Shown piece by piece: positions 9,526 through 21,483 of a DNA stretch of 64,000 nt. A program made the translations under genes and the position numbers. The stretch spans positions 14,576,097 through 14,640,096 of the forward strand of contig OZ025208.1 in the NCBI GenBank assembly GCA_964019055.1. Direction: 5' to 3'. The notes beneath the pieces are model-generated. The model saw only the letters and a list, made by a program, of their open reading frames with translations, was not told where the DNA came from and searched no databases. The stretch's first letter is position 1; every line of letters starts with the position of its first letter. This DNA is from Anthopleura xanthogrammica. Its lineage: Eukaryota; Cnidaria; Anthozoa; Actiniaria; Actiniidae.

Positions 9526-10974
9526 ATGGCGGGTGTATGCAGAACTGCAGCAAGAAAGTCCTTATTGAATTATTTTGTGAATGGTTTTCTTAGACCTGTG
9601 CTTTCTAGAAGATGTAGTTCAATTGCTGAAGACTCACAGGATGAAGATTTTGATGAAATGTTTAGAAATTCTCAATTTGTGAAGCTTGGAAGACCCGAAG
9701 GAAAGAAAGTTGTTGGACGAGTTACTCACGTGGTGAACAGAGAGAAAAACAAAGATGTCTATTTAGACTTTGGATGGAAGTTTCATGCCGTTGAAACAGT
9801 TCCAGTAAAAAGGTATACGTGTGTTTTGTAAGGGAGGATTTTTTTGTTGATATTACTTGAAAAAGGTTTCAAGAAATTACCTATGGCCTCCATACAGACA
9901 GACAGACAGATCCAGCCCTGTGTTTACTGTGCGGATACTCCAACCGGGACCACTTTGATAAACTAGTATCATTAACCAATCACATCGCAATATTTAGTTC
10001 AATATTTTTAACCAGCCAATCGGAAAGCACATCGATATGAAAAGAGCGTGCAAACGTGATAATCTGATTGGCTAATTTAATTTAATTTAATTTTTTCTCC
10101 TTTTATCTTATTTATATCCATTTGTAAAGCATTGTTGAAAGTACATGAATTGACGCTATAGAAAACATTGTATTATTATTATTATTATTATACTGTTATC
10201 AGCTCAATCTTTGTCTAGTTCATTGTTATCTGATTGGTCAGTTTTATTCAAGTGGTCCCGGTAAGTGTGTCCGCACAGTAATAAGCATATCACAGTTTTC
10301 TCATAACTTGAGAAAAATGGTATTAGGTCTGTCAAGCATGTATCAGCTAGATATTGATCAAGGATGTATATTTTAGATAAAAATAAAAATAAAATGGCAT
10401 CTAACAGTGACATTTCTACAAAGTACCTACAGTATTTGTCCACTGAAATTACAATAGCTCAAGTTCGATATTCTGGTTGAGTGATCACGCACAAAACAAT
10501 TCAAGATGAGGCTCCGGGGAAACAAAAGAATATATTAGGATTACTCCATAGTTTCCCCAGAGCCTCATCTTGAATTGCTTTGTGCGTGATCACTCAACCA
10601 GAATATTGAAAGTGGGATATTGGAATTTAGAAGTTGGAGGGAGAAAAGCCAGAGAATTCAGAGAAAAACCCTTGAATCACAGGAGAGCACCAGCAAGCAA
10701 CTCTAATCACCAGTGGGACTCAAACTCAGGTTGCACTGATGAAAGGCGAGTGCTCTCACTGCTGCGCCACCTGTGCTTCCCGAAAAATGTATTTACTTTT
10801 AATATTTACTTTTATTATTCATTTGAATTTATATTGTTTAGAGAAGTCAATGTTGGAGACACAGTTGAAGTCACAATAAAAAGCCTGGAAGCAACAGGAC
10901 ATTTCCTAGGACAGAGTAAAAAAATTACACTCAATGAAGCTGAAGTAACATTGAAAACAACCAAGGAGTTATAA
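9526..10974 (+). CDS. MRPS28: Mitochondrial small-subunit ribosomal protein S28 (bS1m), exons 9526-9812 and 10842-10974
   Basis: 139-aa protein from two exons; donor AG|GTATAC at 9813, acceptor TTTAG at 10841, joined in phase within an Arg codon. The family is a component of the mitochondrial 28S subunit with an S1/OB-like fold. The segment KLGRPEGKKVVGRVTHVV followed by VYLDFGWKFHAVE and later VGDTVEVTIKSLEATGHFLG is the recognisable core. I start at ATG 9526 (MAGVCRTAARKSLLNYF), which gives a basic, acid-free N-terminus expected of a mitochondrial targeting peptide; an in-frame ATG at 9478 adds 16 residues. The protein is somewhat shorter than the human one. The single intron holds a foldback element and a SINE. 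Confidence 0.88.
10464..10610. mobile_element. Foldback MITE in MRPS28 intron
   Basis: About 60-bp near-perfect inverted arms, TTCGATATTCTGGTTGAGTG at left and its complement at the right end, continuing through TTCAAGATGAGGCTC. The spacer is about 30 bp. Confidence 0.88.
10631..10781 (-). mobile_element. tRNA-derived SINE, family 1, antisense
   Basis: Read on the minus strand it starts GGGAAGCACAGGTGGCGCAG with an A-box-like TGGCGCAGCAG and a B-box-like GTTTGAGTCC, then the family body (CTCTGGCTTTTCTCCCTCC). Similar copies in this window lie at 30512, 35335, 37226, 54547, 56399 and 58425. Confidence 0.8.
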
Positions 10975-12005
10975 CACTGGCATAATGTATAAAAGAGAGT
11001 TAAAAATTTTGCTAAATACTGGTGAAGGCAGAGGAAACCATCTCAACTCAAGATCCTAGACCTGCTACTGCTACTGACTTTCCAATAACAATGGCAAATT
11101 TGGGTTGTGAATAAGACCAAGGTCAAACATAGAACTGAACATAAGCCATGCACATCGAACAATGGATAATAAGTCAGTCTTCTTTCATGTCATTAGGATC
11201 AGCTCAAGTGAATTTCAATGTTTGACCTTAGCCTTAGAGTTTTTGGGACTTTTAAAAAGATAAGATACTTATATATTTTCACATGTGAAAATATCATCAC
11301 TATGGTTACATACTTCTTTTTCATTGATAATTGTATAATATATTTGCTGCGCTCACTCATGAGAGATCTTTTCAACACTTGAAGATAAAATTTGTATCTC
11401 TGCCCACCCATGTAATATCCTCTATATATTTAATACATTTCAGTAGGGAATCCTTGGGGTTTTTTCTATAGTTTTAGTGGACAGTTTCTATTTCATTTAC
11501 AGAAAACTGTTATACACTGACTGTTTGATTTTGTGCATGGATTAAATAGAATCTCTTTTGCATTATTAACCATTAGAATAATAATTTTCGAAGAATGACC
11601 TGAAAACCTTGTTTATTCAATTTCTTGGCTCTTTCTCCTTTGTTTCTAAGTTCTGGGTTTTTTTTCTTTCATTCTTTTTTTTTTTTCCTTTTTCTCTCTA
11701 TTCTTTATTGAGAATGAGAATGAATGAGAATGATGATGAAGACATCAGACTTCATGTTACTGCTGGAGCAAAGATTTCCCAACCTATGCAGACAGAAGCA
11801 CCCTGAGGCTGGGATGGGAAAAGATGATGATGACTGTCCTTCCTTTCTTCCTTCATTCTTTTATATTTTTATCCTTTTATAACTGTTTTTCATTGAATTG
11901 ATTCTTGAATTTTCTCTTCTAAACCAAAATTTGACTTGGAAAGTGATCATACTCACATTGGGTTCCCTGTGGTACTTGCCCCAGTCCCTCAGAACGTGAC
12001 TCCAC
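10975..12005. other. MRPS28 3' flank / intergenic
   Basis: AT-rich with short pyrimidine runs near 11660-11700. No exon recognised. Open frames at 11199-11411, 11609-11806 and 11861-12049 lack family similarity. Confidence 0.45.
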
Positions 12006-12019
12006 GTATCCATAGCAAC
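12006..12019 (+). promoter_or_regulatory. X-box-like RFX site upstream of DNALI1
   Basis: GTATCCATAGCAAC matches the X-box consensus RYYNYYATRRNRAC at 13 of 14 positions. It lies 73 bp upstream of the DNALI1 start codon. RFX factors bind X-boxes in promoters of cilia genes, which fits an axonemal dynein subunit. Function is inferred from position. Confidence 0.6.
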
Positions 12020-12091
12020 AAACAATTCGGACAAGAAGACCAGGCACAAGAGAGTTGAGCATTTTTACGGCAAAGATTTCAATATTTTACG

Positions 12092-15000
12092 ATGATTCCT
12101 CCAAATGCCTCCCTCGTTAAGTATGACAACCCGGTTCTGGTAAGCAGGAACACCGATAAAAAGTCTCCAAGGGTGAGTAAAAACGATATTAAATGCTCAT
12201 TTTTAATGAACAACTTTGATGCAAACTTTCAAGTTGGCGCCATTACATCAGTCGCAATACTGTTTTTATCTGTAAAAAGTCACTAAAAACGTCTAGTTTC
12301 AACGTTCTTCTACAAAGAAATACACGCTGGAATAATGAAAATATATCTAGGAATAAGAACATTTAGGATGTAAAGGGTTCGCGCTATTTTATCGTGTTAG
12401 TTCATGAGCCATAAAGTTCAGTTTAAGTATTTTCATATTTTGTACAAATGTGTGTTTTGTTGTAGGCTCGTTCACTCAAGGTCAGTCAACAGCAGGGACC
12501 TTCCAATGGAGCTGGCCCTGTCCCTCAACCTCCTAGAGCAAGCAAGCTCCCTCCAATGGATGCACAGAAGAACCAACAAACAGACGAGATCTTGAATGCT
12601 ATTTTACCTCCCAGGTACCAGACATTATTGATTTATCAAACTACTACTCCTATTATTTAAAATATTATTGCTTGTGGTGAATATAAATGTTATAATACTG
12701 ATGATAATGATGACAGCCTGGATGATGCCTATTCTTCATTTATCATTGCTGCCATATTGGTGGTATATTGACAAGAGATTCCTTGTTAGTCTTCTTCAAT
12801 AATAACACCGATATGGCCGTCATGTCTTTGTATCTTGACTTTCTTGGGAATGGTTGCAAGCCTTCAATAGATGTGCTATGTTAACAAAACTAATGGTCAT
12901 ATCTACTATTATTGTGAAATTTCTCACTCGCTGATTGGTCAAAAGCCCTGGTAGATAGAAGGATGTACAGATAGAATGACGAATCGCTTGCGCACAGAGC
13001 CAGTGCACGCTTGAAACAGTTCTTTTCTTTTAAACATTTTCTTCATTTTTGGATCTTTTATTTGACTTTGTTATGGTAAAAAACAAATTTCCATTGGTTA
13101 AGGGTGGTATGTCCTCTTATTTACCACAATATGACATCAATAGTTGGTCAAAATGTTTGTACATAACTAATTTTGACCAACTGTTGACCCTAAACTATCA
13201 GAAAATTGTTAAAGTGACAAAATGATTGTGGTGGTAATTACCTGTAAATATTAAAAACAAAACTAATTAACACAAAACTAAGTTAGTAGTCCTTGGTAAT
13301 TTTAAAGTTTTCTCACTTTACCCAACAATATCTTTCAAAATGATATTTTAAGAGCATTCAACTGTTACACCTGACAAACACATGGGAATTTGAAGCTAGT
13401 AGGTTTCCCTAGGAAGAAATCCCTTGAATGAATATAGTAATGTCCATATTGATTTGTCTAGGGAGTGGACAGAAAATGGACAGCTATGGGTACAGCAAGT
13501 GTCCAGTACTCCAGCTACAAGATTGGATGTTGTTAATCTACAGGTATGGAAACAGTTAGCAGTCAACTACTGTATATCCCTGATTTTTCTTGAACATTAA
13601 TTTTACTATCAAGTCAGTATGAGGTTATAAACTTGGTCTTTGTTGTTGTAGGAGCAACTTGATATGCGTCTCCAGCAGCGTCAGGCCAGAGAAACAGGAA
13701 TATGCCCTGTAAGAAGAGAGTTGTACTCACAGTGTTTTGGTAGGTGCTATCACAGTCCTTATAATAATTATAATATCTTTTGTGCCTGGGGGTACAGTCA
13801 TAATGTACATGGTACATTTTATGCAGGGGATCTTCCAAATCTATCATATTTTGGCAGGGAAAAAAACCTAGCATTTGTAATGAGATGTAATGCACTTATC
13901 ACCAAATGAATATAAAGCTCTGAGAGGGAAGGGCAGTGTTGCAGATTGACTGAAAAAATTCAAATTTTTTAAAAAGAATTTTTCTTTGGGATTCCAACTT
14001 TTTTTTGGCAAAATCAAGGCCCAACTACTGTTTGGACCTAATTTCTTAAAAGAAACATGATTTTTTACATATGCTGTGTGTCATGGCCTGGTAAAGGTAT
14101 GCTAAGCAGTAGACTTCAACATATTAATAAATTATTTTTTATTTTCATCATTACAGATGAACTGATTCGTCAAGTAACCATTAACTGTGCAGAACGTGGC
14201 CTTCTCCTTTTGAGGTGAGAAAAATTAAATAATAAATGCGAAATTTAAAATCTTTGCTTGTTTTTATATTTTATGTGACTTGGAGCATTTGTTTCTCATT
14301 ATGTGATTTTGTTTTCTTTTTGTATGTGATCTGTGGATTTTCAAGCTTTTAAATTTTATTTCTCAAGTACTGGTTTTGTTTATTTTCAGAGTGCGAGATG
14401 AAATCCGTATGACAATAGCTGCGTATCAAACTCTCTATGAAAGCAGGTATCTGTTATGTACTAGGCTTTTTTTTAGATTTGATATGTCAAATATCTTGTA
14501 TGATTTTATTATATAATCCCCACAAAAACCACCACAATATATTTTGTGAAGGGTTGCCTTTTATATGTATCATGTTTTTATAGTAACATATTTTTTTCAA
14601 ACAGTGTTGCCTTTGGAATGAGAAAAGCTCTTCAAGCTGAACAAGGAAAGGCAGACATGGAACGAAAGGTAGAGAAGACATCATATATTGCTCAACATTT
14701 TGATAACACACCTCCTCGATGAATATACCAGTTTTTCAGCCGTGGTTTCAACCTCCCTCTCCCTCTTCCCATTTCCCTAACACACTCCCTTTGAACTTTA
14801 TGCAGAACAAATTCAAGACCTTATCATTATATGCTTCCAACCCTGACTTTTCTGGATGCACTCCTGTATTTATTTTGGCATAATTTTTTTTCCAAATCTC
14901 ATGGGCTTTGTCTCTTTTGATATATTATAGATGTAGCAAATACTCTCATTCCCAAGAGTTCTGACATGGAAAAAAATTACTTCCTCAGCGTTCATGCAGG

Positions 15001-16784
15001 CCACCCTCCCCCTCCCCCCAACACACACACACTACCCTGCTTGCAGAGGTCTTTTCCTGCCCTCTGTTTTAGCAGCCTCAGTGCCGCTCAGTCCTACAGA
15101 GGCGAACAAAAATAACTTTTGTTCGCAGGGTACCTCCACACACAAACAAACATCTTCAACCAAAAAAAAAAAGATCCCTTAGTGAAAAAGTAACTGAGAT
15201 TTTCCTATTGCTCTATCTTCACTGTTCAATTGTCTTGATTCCAATTAGATAAATGAGCTTGAAAATGACAAACGTGAACTTGAGCGTCAAGTCAATGAAC
15301 TGAAGGCCAAGTGTGATGCCATTGAAAAACGTGAGGCTGAGAGACGGGCTATAGAGGAGAAGAAACATGCTGAAGAAATACAGTTCCTTAAGAGAACCAA
15401 TCAACAGCTCAAGGTAACTCATTCTTTATAACTTTAACTTATTTATTATTATGATGATGATCAAGGTTTCTTAAGGCTTGGAAATACGAGCAACAAAATC
15501 GTGCAACTTGTCGCGCAACATTGCTGTGTTGCAAGTTGCAGAGCGACTGTTGCTCGTATTACCACCCCGCGCGCAACAAGTTTTCTTTGTTTCAGAGAGT
15601 AGAAAGAGCTTTTACTCCTGCTGCAACAGTCGCGCAACAAAATTTCGTTGTTGCACGGGGTTGTAAATCGAGCCCCATTCACTCTGCAACCTGCAACGAA
15701 ACAATGTTACGTAACACGTTGCACGAAAAATTTACAGCGTCTATAGATAGTATTGACACGTGCGTGTAATTGTTAAAATGGCGCGGATAAAAGTTCAAAC
15801 ATTTCAGTTTTCTGTAACATGTTTTGCTTTCGCGAGAAGTAGTAGCCGCCGTTGAAGTGAGGAATGTTACTTGCAGCAATCTCCTTTCTCGCGGGATATG
15901 CAACAAAAAATCTAAAATTACGCTGTCATCAGAGTGTATCTGCGGCTTTAGAAAATATAAATGGCTTTCAAGAATGCGCACAGCAGAATAAAGTACTAGT
16001 TTTGGTACAATAACAATCATAGTACTGCATTGACGACAGTCATTTGTACATTACAAACCATGTCCAAAATTACTTCTTAGCCAATCAAGATATCCATTGA
16101 TCATAAAGGGTTTTTTCACGGATATATGAATTATGTTGTAGTGCTCGTTCTGGTGGTAGAATTAAAGAAAAATATCAACTAAATTATTTCGGTGATTGAA
16201 ACGTTCAGAAAGGTCTTCCTAATTTTAAAGCTAAGTCGGCTAAAATTTGTTCTCAATCATTCTCCATAATCTCAACTTTAATCCTTTAAGGACGTTCGCG
16301 GGCAAAAAAAAGTTTCCAATTTTTTTCTTCTTCAAACTTCGCATGGTGAAATAAGACCATCATAGATGTTCCTTAAGCAAATAAGATATGGGGGTCACCG
16401 TTCTCATTTATGAGTGAGATGATATCAAAGTGCAGCCTTTTTCTTGTCGAAAATCGCTTGCGCACAACGCATCTATCATTGCAAGTTCACCTCAAGCCTC
16501 GCTTCGATGCGAAGGCACGACTACCCTGTCAAGTTTGAATTAGCTGGAAGGGAGGGGAGGGAGAGGAGGGTGTTATTAGCCGAAAAGCCGGGAAAAACCC
16601 TCTAAGTCGATATAAGAAACTGGCCACAATTTATATGCTCTATCATAGTATGTACATAGTTACTGTATGTACCGTACATTTCCCAACCATTCCTTGAAAG
16701 AAATGTGTAAAAATCTAAAGTATCCATATTTGATCTCCTTTTCAGACTCAGCTTGAGGGGATAATTGCTCCAACAAAGAAATAA
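12092..16784 (+). CDS. DNALI1: Axonemal inner-arm dynein light intermediate chain p28, nine exons
   Basis: Exons 12092-12172, 12466-12614, 13462-13543, 13652-13739, 14157-14214, 14390-14446, 14605-14668, 15249-15413 and 16746-16784 all join in phase with GT-AG sites, giving 260 aa, the usual family size. The N-terminus MIPPNASLVKYDNPVLVSRN, the central QLWVQQVSSTPATRLDVV, ARETGICPVRRELYSQCFDE and the coiled-coil C-terminus (QFLKRTNQQLKTQLEGIIAP) are diagnostic for the p28 light chain. It anchors single-headed inner-arm dyneins of motile cilia and flagella. From INELENDKRELERQ onward the protein is a continuous charged coiled coil. Introns are mostly repeats; the last, 15414-16745, holds a GCAAC-rich inverted element. 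Confidence 0.95.
12890..13210. repeat. Dispersed repeat in DNALI1 intron 2, related to 57415-57612
   Basis: Shares with 57415-57612 the blocks TCTC..CGCTGATTGGT, GGTAGAT/GGTAAATA..GAGGA(C)AT, AGAATGACGAATCGC/AAATGACAAATCG and AAACTATCAGAAA. Divergent copies; internal GTTGGTCAAAAT/ATTTTGACCAAC is an inverted pair. Confidence 0.5.
15478..15720. mobile_element. GCAAC-rich inverted-repeat element in DNALI1 intron 8
   Basis: AATACGAGCAAC (about 15483) and GTTGCTCGTATT (about 15550) form an inverted pair around many GCAAC/GTTGC words; further copies extend to about 15720. Frames on both strands stay open by chance. Confidence 0.5.
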
Positions 16785-17089
16785 TTCACAACAACTGCAT
16801 TATTTTATTCTCGTATTGTGAAGACATAATTCGATGTTTAACTGTGATTTGACATTATACCGGTGTTCTAGTCGTTCCATCGTAAGTAGAGCTATTTTGA
16901 ATTGCTTACTGGTTTGTACATTAACGCGCTGCTACTTACAACTAATTCTGCTGTGTATATATATGTGTATACCTTACGTGTTTGTTCTCCTCTTATTTGA
17001 GCAATTAAAATCAATAATTTATTACTGTATTATTCTTACCGACGACTTTCAAATTGTGATCAATCGTTCCTCCTACCCTTCATTTTTTT
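16785..17089. other. DNALI1 3' flank
   Basis: Non-coding. TTATTTTATTCTCGTATTG after the stop and a later ATTAAA-type word near 17005 are the only possible end signals; neither is convincing. Confidence 0.35.
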
Positions 17090-17090
17090 C

Positions 17091-17274
17091 TTGCTTGCCT
17101 GCTTGCCTGCTTGCCTGCTTGCCTGCTTGCCTGCTTGCCTGCTTGCCTGCTTGCCTGCTTGCCTGCTTGCCTGCTTGCCTGCTTGCCTGCTTGCCTGCTT
17201 GCCTGCTTGCCTGCTTGCCTGCTTGCCTGCTTGCCTGCTTGCCTGCTTGCCTGCTTGCCTGCTTGCCTGCTTGC
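17091..17274. repeat. 8-bp minisatellite (TTGCCTGC)n
   Basis: About 23 uninterrupted copies, followed to 17365 by impure CTTG/CTTC runs. The apparent protein (repeating LACLPACL) is an artefact of the repeat. Confidence 0.95.
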
Positions 17275-17365
17275 TTTTACTTGATTGCTTGCTCGCTTTC
17301 TTGCTTTCTTTCTTGCTTGCTTCCTTCCTTCGGTGCTTCCTTCCTTCCTTCCTTTCTTCCTTCCT

Positions 17366-18368
17366 TTGCTCCTTAAAAATGCTTCAGTGCGCGTATAAAA
17401 TCTTTAGTCTTCAGTAAACATAGTTTTCACACCAATCATATCAGCCCACATCAATATATGGGGCCTTCCATATCCGCAAAAATATTGAACGAAATCGTTT
17501 AATTAACTGTGCTACTACGATCATATTTTAATGTCTCCAATTGTTACTATCTTAAGACATGTTAAAGGACTTTACAAAAAAAGAATACTGGCGTTTCCCA
17601 TTTCTTGTTAGCATTTTTAGTTCGCGAGATATTCAAGTTTCAAGTTTACGCTAATTAGGACTTTGATGACATCATATTCTCAACCCGGAGTTTGCTTCAA
17701 TATAGATGTCAGTATATTTCTGAGTGTATTTGATGAATGTCATTTAAACTTTGCAGTTTACTTTTTTCAAAGCATGTAACATGAAAAAGCACAAACTATG
17801 GTAGCTATTACAACCTAGTGGTGTCCAGGCCCCTAACAATATTTTCGGCTATCCGGCGATTTCTTCGTTATTTTTTCACTTGAGCAGAAAATTTTTGACT
17901 AAAATTTTGCCTATGACTATAAAAGTTATTTTAATGAAGCTTCATTTGATACCATATCTTTATAAAGGTAGAAATGTCAAAAAATTGAATTTTAGGTAAG
18001 GGTGGCCTGGGACCGAGGCTGTTGCTATGACAACTGATTTGTATAGTGCATTTTGAAGAACAGCTTGAATACTATGTTGCTGCTCAATTTGATTATTTTT
18101 GATTGAAATTAGGCTGAGATATAGCTTATCGTAATCCTAGGCTGGTCAAGTATTGAGAATATGACGTCATCAGGAACAATGGCCGCCATTTTTTAAACTC
18201 CAATATCTTTGGAAGGAAAAAAAATATTTGAAAAAGGAAAGCGACGTTTCACTTCACTATCAAAGGTCTTTCAATCCATGCATAAAAACAGCAAGTCAAA
18301 AACTTGATCATAGTAGCACTTTAAACAGTGTTTAATGAACACCCCACCCCCGGTTATCAATACTATAA
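17366..18368. other. Intergenic between DNALI1 and the PAN/D8C gene, nothing recognised
   Basis: No exon-like segment on either strand. AT-rich unique-looking sequence. Confidence 0.45.
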
Positions 18369-21300
18369 TTAATAGCGTGTCAAACAGAATTTCAATTTAC
18401 AATCTTGAAGTGGTTTCAAATAATACACGAAAAAACTACCACAGTTTCTAAACAGAATATCAGTACTCGAAGCGCAGCAAGAGGTTTTGCTAACAAAACA
18501 GACTTGTCTATTAACGATATACTCCGTTTTTGCTGGAATTGAGCCGACAAGCCAGCCCTTGTTCTCGCAATACTGAGCACTACATTTCTGCAATATTTTC
18601 CCAGGGAAAAATCTGTACCATTTCGCCTGTACGCTGGAATTACAGAATACCTTTTTTTGGCTTTGGAATGAGTTGTACGATATGTACTTGTAGTTTGTGC
18701 ATCCCTCTCCGATCGCTGAAATACAAAAAATGAATGAATAAAAATAGATGAGGAGGATTAGGATCATGATGAGGATGAGGATGAGGAGGATGATGAATGA
18801 TGATGAGGATGATGATGTTGTTCATGATGAGGAGGATGATGAGGATAAGAATGATGGTGAGGAGGAGGATGATGAGGATGATAACTGATGATGTTGATGA
18901 TGATGATGATGAATAAATAACAATATAATTAACAATTAGTCCTCGAGTCCGAATGGTCTACGAGTCAATAGCCCATGAGGCCGAAGGCCTCATGGGCTAT
19001 TGACTCGTAGGCCATGAGGGCGAGAGGTCTAATTGTTTTAGTAAAAACCTACTAATCGGTCCAATAAAAGGATGCAAAAAGTTTTGGATTTTGCTTTAAA
19101 TATTTATCTTTTGGTTTTCAAAACCGGCGCTTTTCGCTACTAGAGGTCTATCATTAATAGACCCCTAGTAGCTCAGCCAATCACAGGGCTCAATTGGTGA
19201 TAGACCATTAGTAGGTTTTTTCTAATAGTGTATATATTTTGTTTGAAATGGCATTGATTATATATTGTAGGATTTTGAGTCACGTGTTTGCACCCCAAGA
19301 ATAAACTTCGCGCTTGTCTCTGTGCTGTAATATATAGAGCACGACAGAATCATGTTTAGTTTCTGTTGCTTTTCTCGTGCTCTACCGTTCCCAGAGTGTG
19401 TATCGTCCGTTTTTCGTCCGTTCGTTCGTCCGGCGTTCGTTCGTTGGTTCGTTCGGCGCTCGTTCGTTCGTTAGTAAGTTTATTTTTGGTCTGTAGTGAT
19501 AGGATCTTACCATTTTGGCATTTCGTTCCAGCAAATCCCGTAGGACAGTTACATTTTCTTCTGTTTGTTAGGAGATCTGGCTTACACTTTTTGCCGTACC
19601 AACAGTTTACCCCTTGACATGCATTCTGATAAAAATATAGATAATTAAAGTCTTTTCATTTCTGAACGCTCTTGTCAAAAATAGATAATGGTGTGCCAAT
19701 GATATTAAACAATAACGATGCAAAACGTCTAGCATGCTCATATTTTGAATTAGAGTGATGCTCAAGTGTCATCACTCTAACAAACCTTTGTCAAAAATCA
19801 TAAATTTACTTTCAACTAGCCAATCTGAGAAAAAGTGTTAACCAATCAGAATCGAGAAAATTTGCAAAACAGAAGTGTCTCCCTTAGTAGCCAGTCGTCT
19901 CACTTTTCTTTTTGAAATTATGATAATAATTAAGGCCACCAAATAAAAAACACACGTTGCTAATATGCGCTTGATAACAATTAGACAGTGAGCTCATGAG
20001 TTTTATATTTTCAGTATTGCAAAAGCGGCGCCTAATGACTAGAGTTCGTCGTGTTTACAAAGAAAACAATTGGAGATTTACCGGCGTTTAGTAACTCTCT
20101 AAAGTTAAGGCCGTTCGTGGAAGGTTAGTGCTTATTTTTTCCTGACACATTGCTTTAGTTGTTTTCTTTCCCTGGTCAAATAATACAAGAGAAACTCGCA
20201 TAATACAAGACATCAAAATCTCCAATGTTTTTCTTCGTAAACACGACTCGTCTATGAATTTTCTGCCGAACTTCCGAGCATGCGCAGTGCGTTTTTCAAT
20301 CGTGTCACACCTAATCAGTTTTGCAGATTTAGGAAAGGTCTATTGCTCTTACTCGGAACCATTTACAGACGTTGTTTTTAGCGCTAGAATGGTTTCTTCA
20401 GGTTGATTGGTTTAGAAGTATACGTCAACAAGATCAGTCAGCAGCTATTCTAATATACGCATGCGTAATCACACACCTTTGTTCCTCTGTAAATGGAATA
20501 TACATCAGTCACCAGATCTTTGGAGTCAATGTGCGCATCTGAATCACTAAGCTGACAAGTTTTTGTTGATTGGATGTAATTATAGGATAAACATCGGTTG
20601 TCAAGGTAACACTGTACTTCACAGTCACCTTCTTTGGTCACGGACACCGACAAAATGACATGGTTTTGTAATAACTTGCTCGTTAGGGAAGGTTGAAATA
20701 CCAACTTTTTACATACACCTGTTATCAAAAATAAAATTATTTTGGAATAAAATAGATATATTACAGAGAAAACAGCAATAAGAAGCAAACATTGATGCGA
20801 CAATGCGAACTGCAGATGGAAAAAAAATCGAATGTTGCAACTTCAAAGTACGAAATTTTCTTCCTCAGGTTTTTATCAGCGTTTCCATTCGTTTTTTCTG
20901 TCTTTATTTACTCAATTTAACAGAGTGTTTTTACTGTGATGTTTTTGTTTTTGATTTTATAATTGATTTTGAAAAACAGAGAGAAAAATAACGAAAAAAT
21001 AGTTAAGGCAAATTTTGAACCGTCAAGGAAACAAGCCCTAACAACAACGACCGTGTATCCCAAACATACTACCGACCTCAAAAATTGAATTCTGTGAGCT
21101 ATGGTCAGAGATTACACTACCATCAATAATATGAAGGACATTACTCTGTTTCCGTGATTCGGTTTAATCCGTTGGTCAGTTGTGTGAAAATTTCGCCAGT
21201 TTTAAAAAAAAGTCAAAATATCATTTGTGTTTTGTGCAAGGAAAAAAGAAACAAATTACAAATAACATAAACTAACCAGGCGAAAGGTAGTCGGTAAAAG

Positions 21301-21483
21301 GTGTTTAGTTCAAGGTACGGCTCGCTTATTACGGTGACAATTTCTCACACTATCAAACATTTTCTTTAAAAGATTTTATTCTTATCAAACATAACACTGA
21401 TTGTTTAAAACCAACTCACCTCTAACTTGGAAGAAGGAAATTCTAGATAAAACTATCACCAAACTCAGAACAAAGAGGCGCAT
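18369..21483 (-). CDS. Secreted PAN/apple + EGF + D8C-domain protein, four coding exons
   Basis: Minus-strand exons in order: 21483-21420 (signal peptide MRLFVLSLVIVLSRISFFQV), 20718-20477 (PAN/apple-like, GDCEVQCYLDNRCLSYNY..CQLSD..YRGTK), 19625-19511 (EGF-like, six cysteines, ending CNCPTGFAGTKCQN), 18715-18369 (D8C domain of the uromodulin/GP2/OIT3 type: WYRFFPG.., KGWLVGSIPA, CFVSKTSCC, FRNCGSFFVYYL, then stop). All junctions keep phase (1, 0, 1) with GT-AG sites, giving 255 aa. Signal peptide and cysteine content indicate an extracellular protein; the D8C module occurs in secreted and GPI-linked glycoproteins. The precise role is unknown. Module order resembles the many PAN/EGF/D8C proteins predicted in anthozoans (general recollection). 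Confidence 0.85.
18740..18915. repeat. Impure GATGAGGAG/GATGAT microsatellite
   Basis: ATGATG, AGGATG and AGGAGG words fill the stretch. It lies in the intron just upstream (in gene orientation) of the D8C exon, where its complement gives a pyrimidine-rich CATCAT/CCTCAT tract. Confidence 0.9.
18931..19037. mobile_element. Foldback element with perfect 25-bp core palindrome
   Basis: Perfect inverted arms 18958-18982 and 18986-19010 separated by GAA, within outer imperfect arms AACAATTAGTCCTCG / CGAGAGGTCTAATTGTT. It lies in the intron of the PAN/D8C gene. Confidence 0.88.
19043..19220. mobile_element. Foldback element, TIR AAAAACCTACTAAT
   Basis: AAAAACCTACTAAT (19043) is mirrored by ATTAGTAGGTTTTTT (19207). 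Inside is a smaller inverted pair, TACTAGAGGTCTAT / ATAGACCCCTAGTA. It abuts the previous foldback element. Confidence 0.75.
20043..20257. mobile_element. Foldback element in the PAN-EGF intron
   Basis: GTTCGTCGTGTTTACAAAGA and AACAATTGGAGATT are repeated inverted as AATCTCCAATGTT and TTCGTAAACACGACTC. No coding capacity. Confidence 0.75.

Noticed and set aside
16834..17417. Frames encoding repeating LACLPACL
   Set aside because: Product of an 8-bp minisatellite, no gene context.
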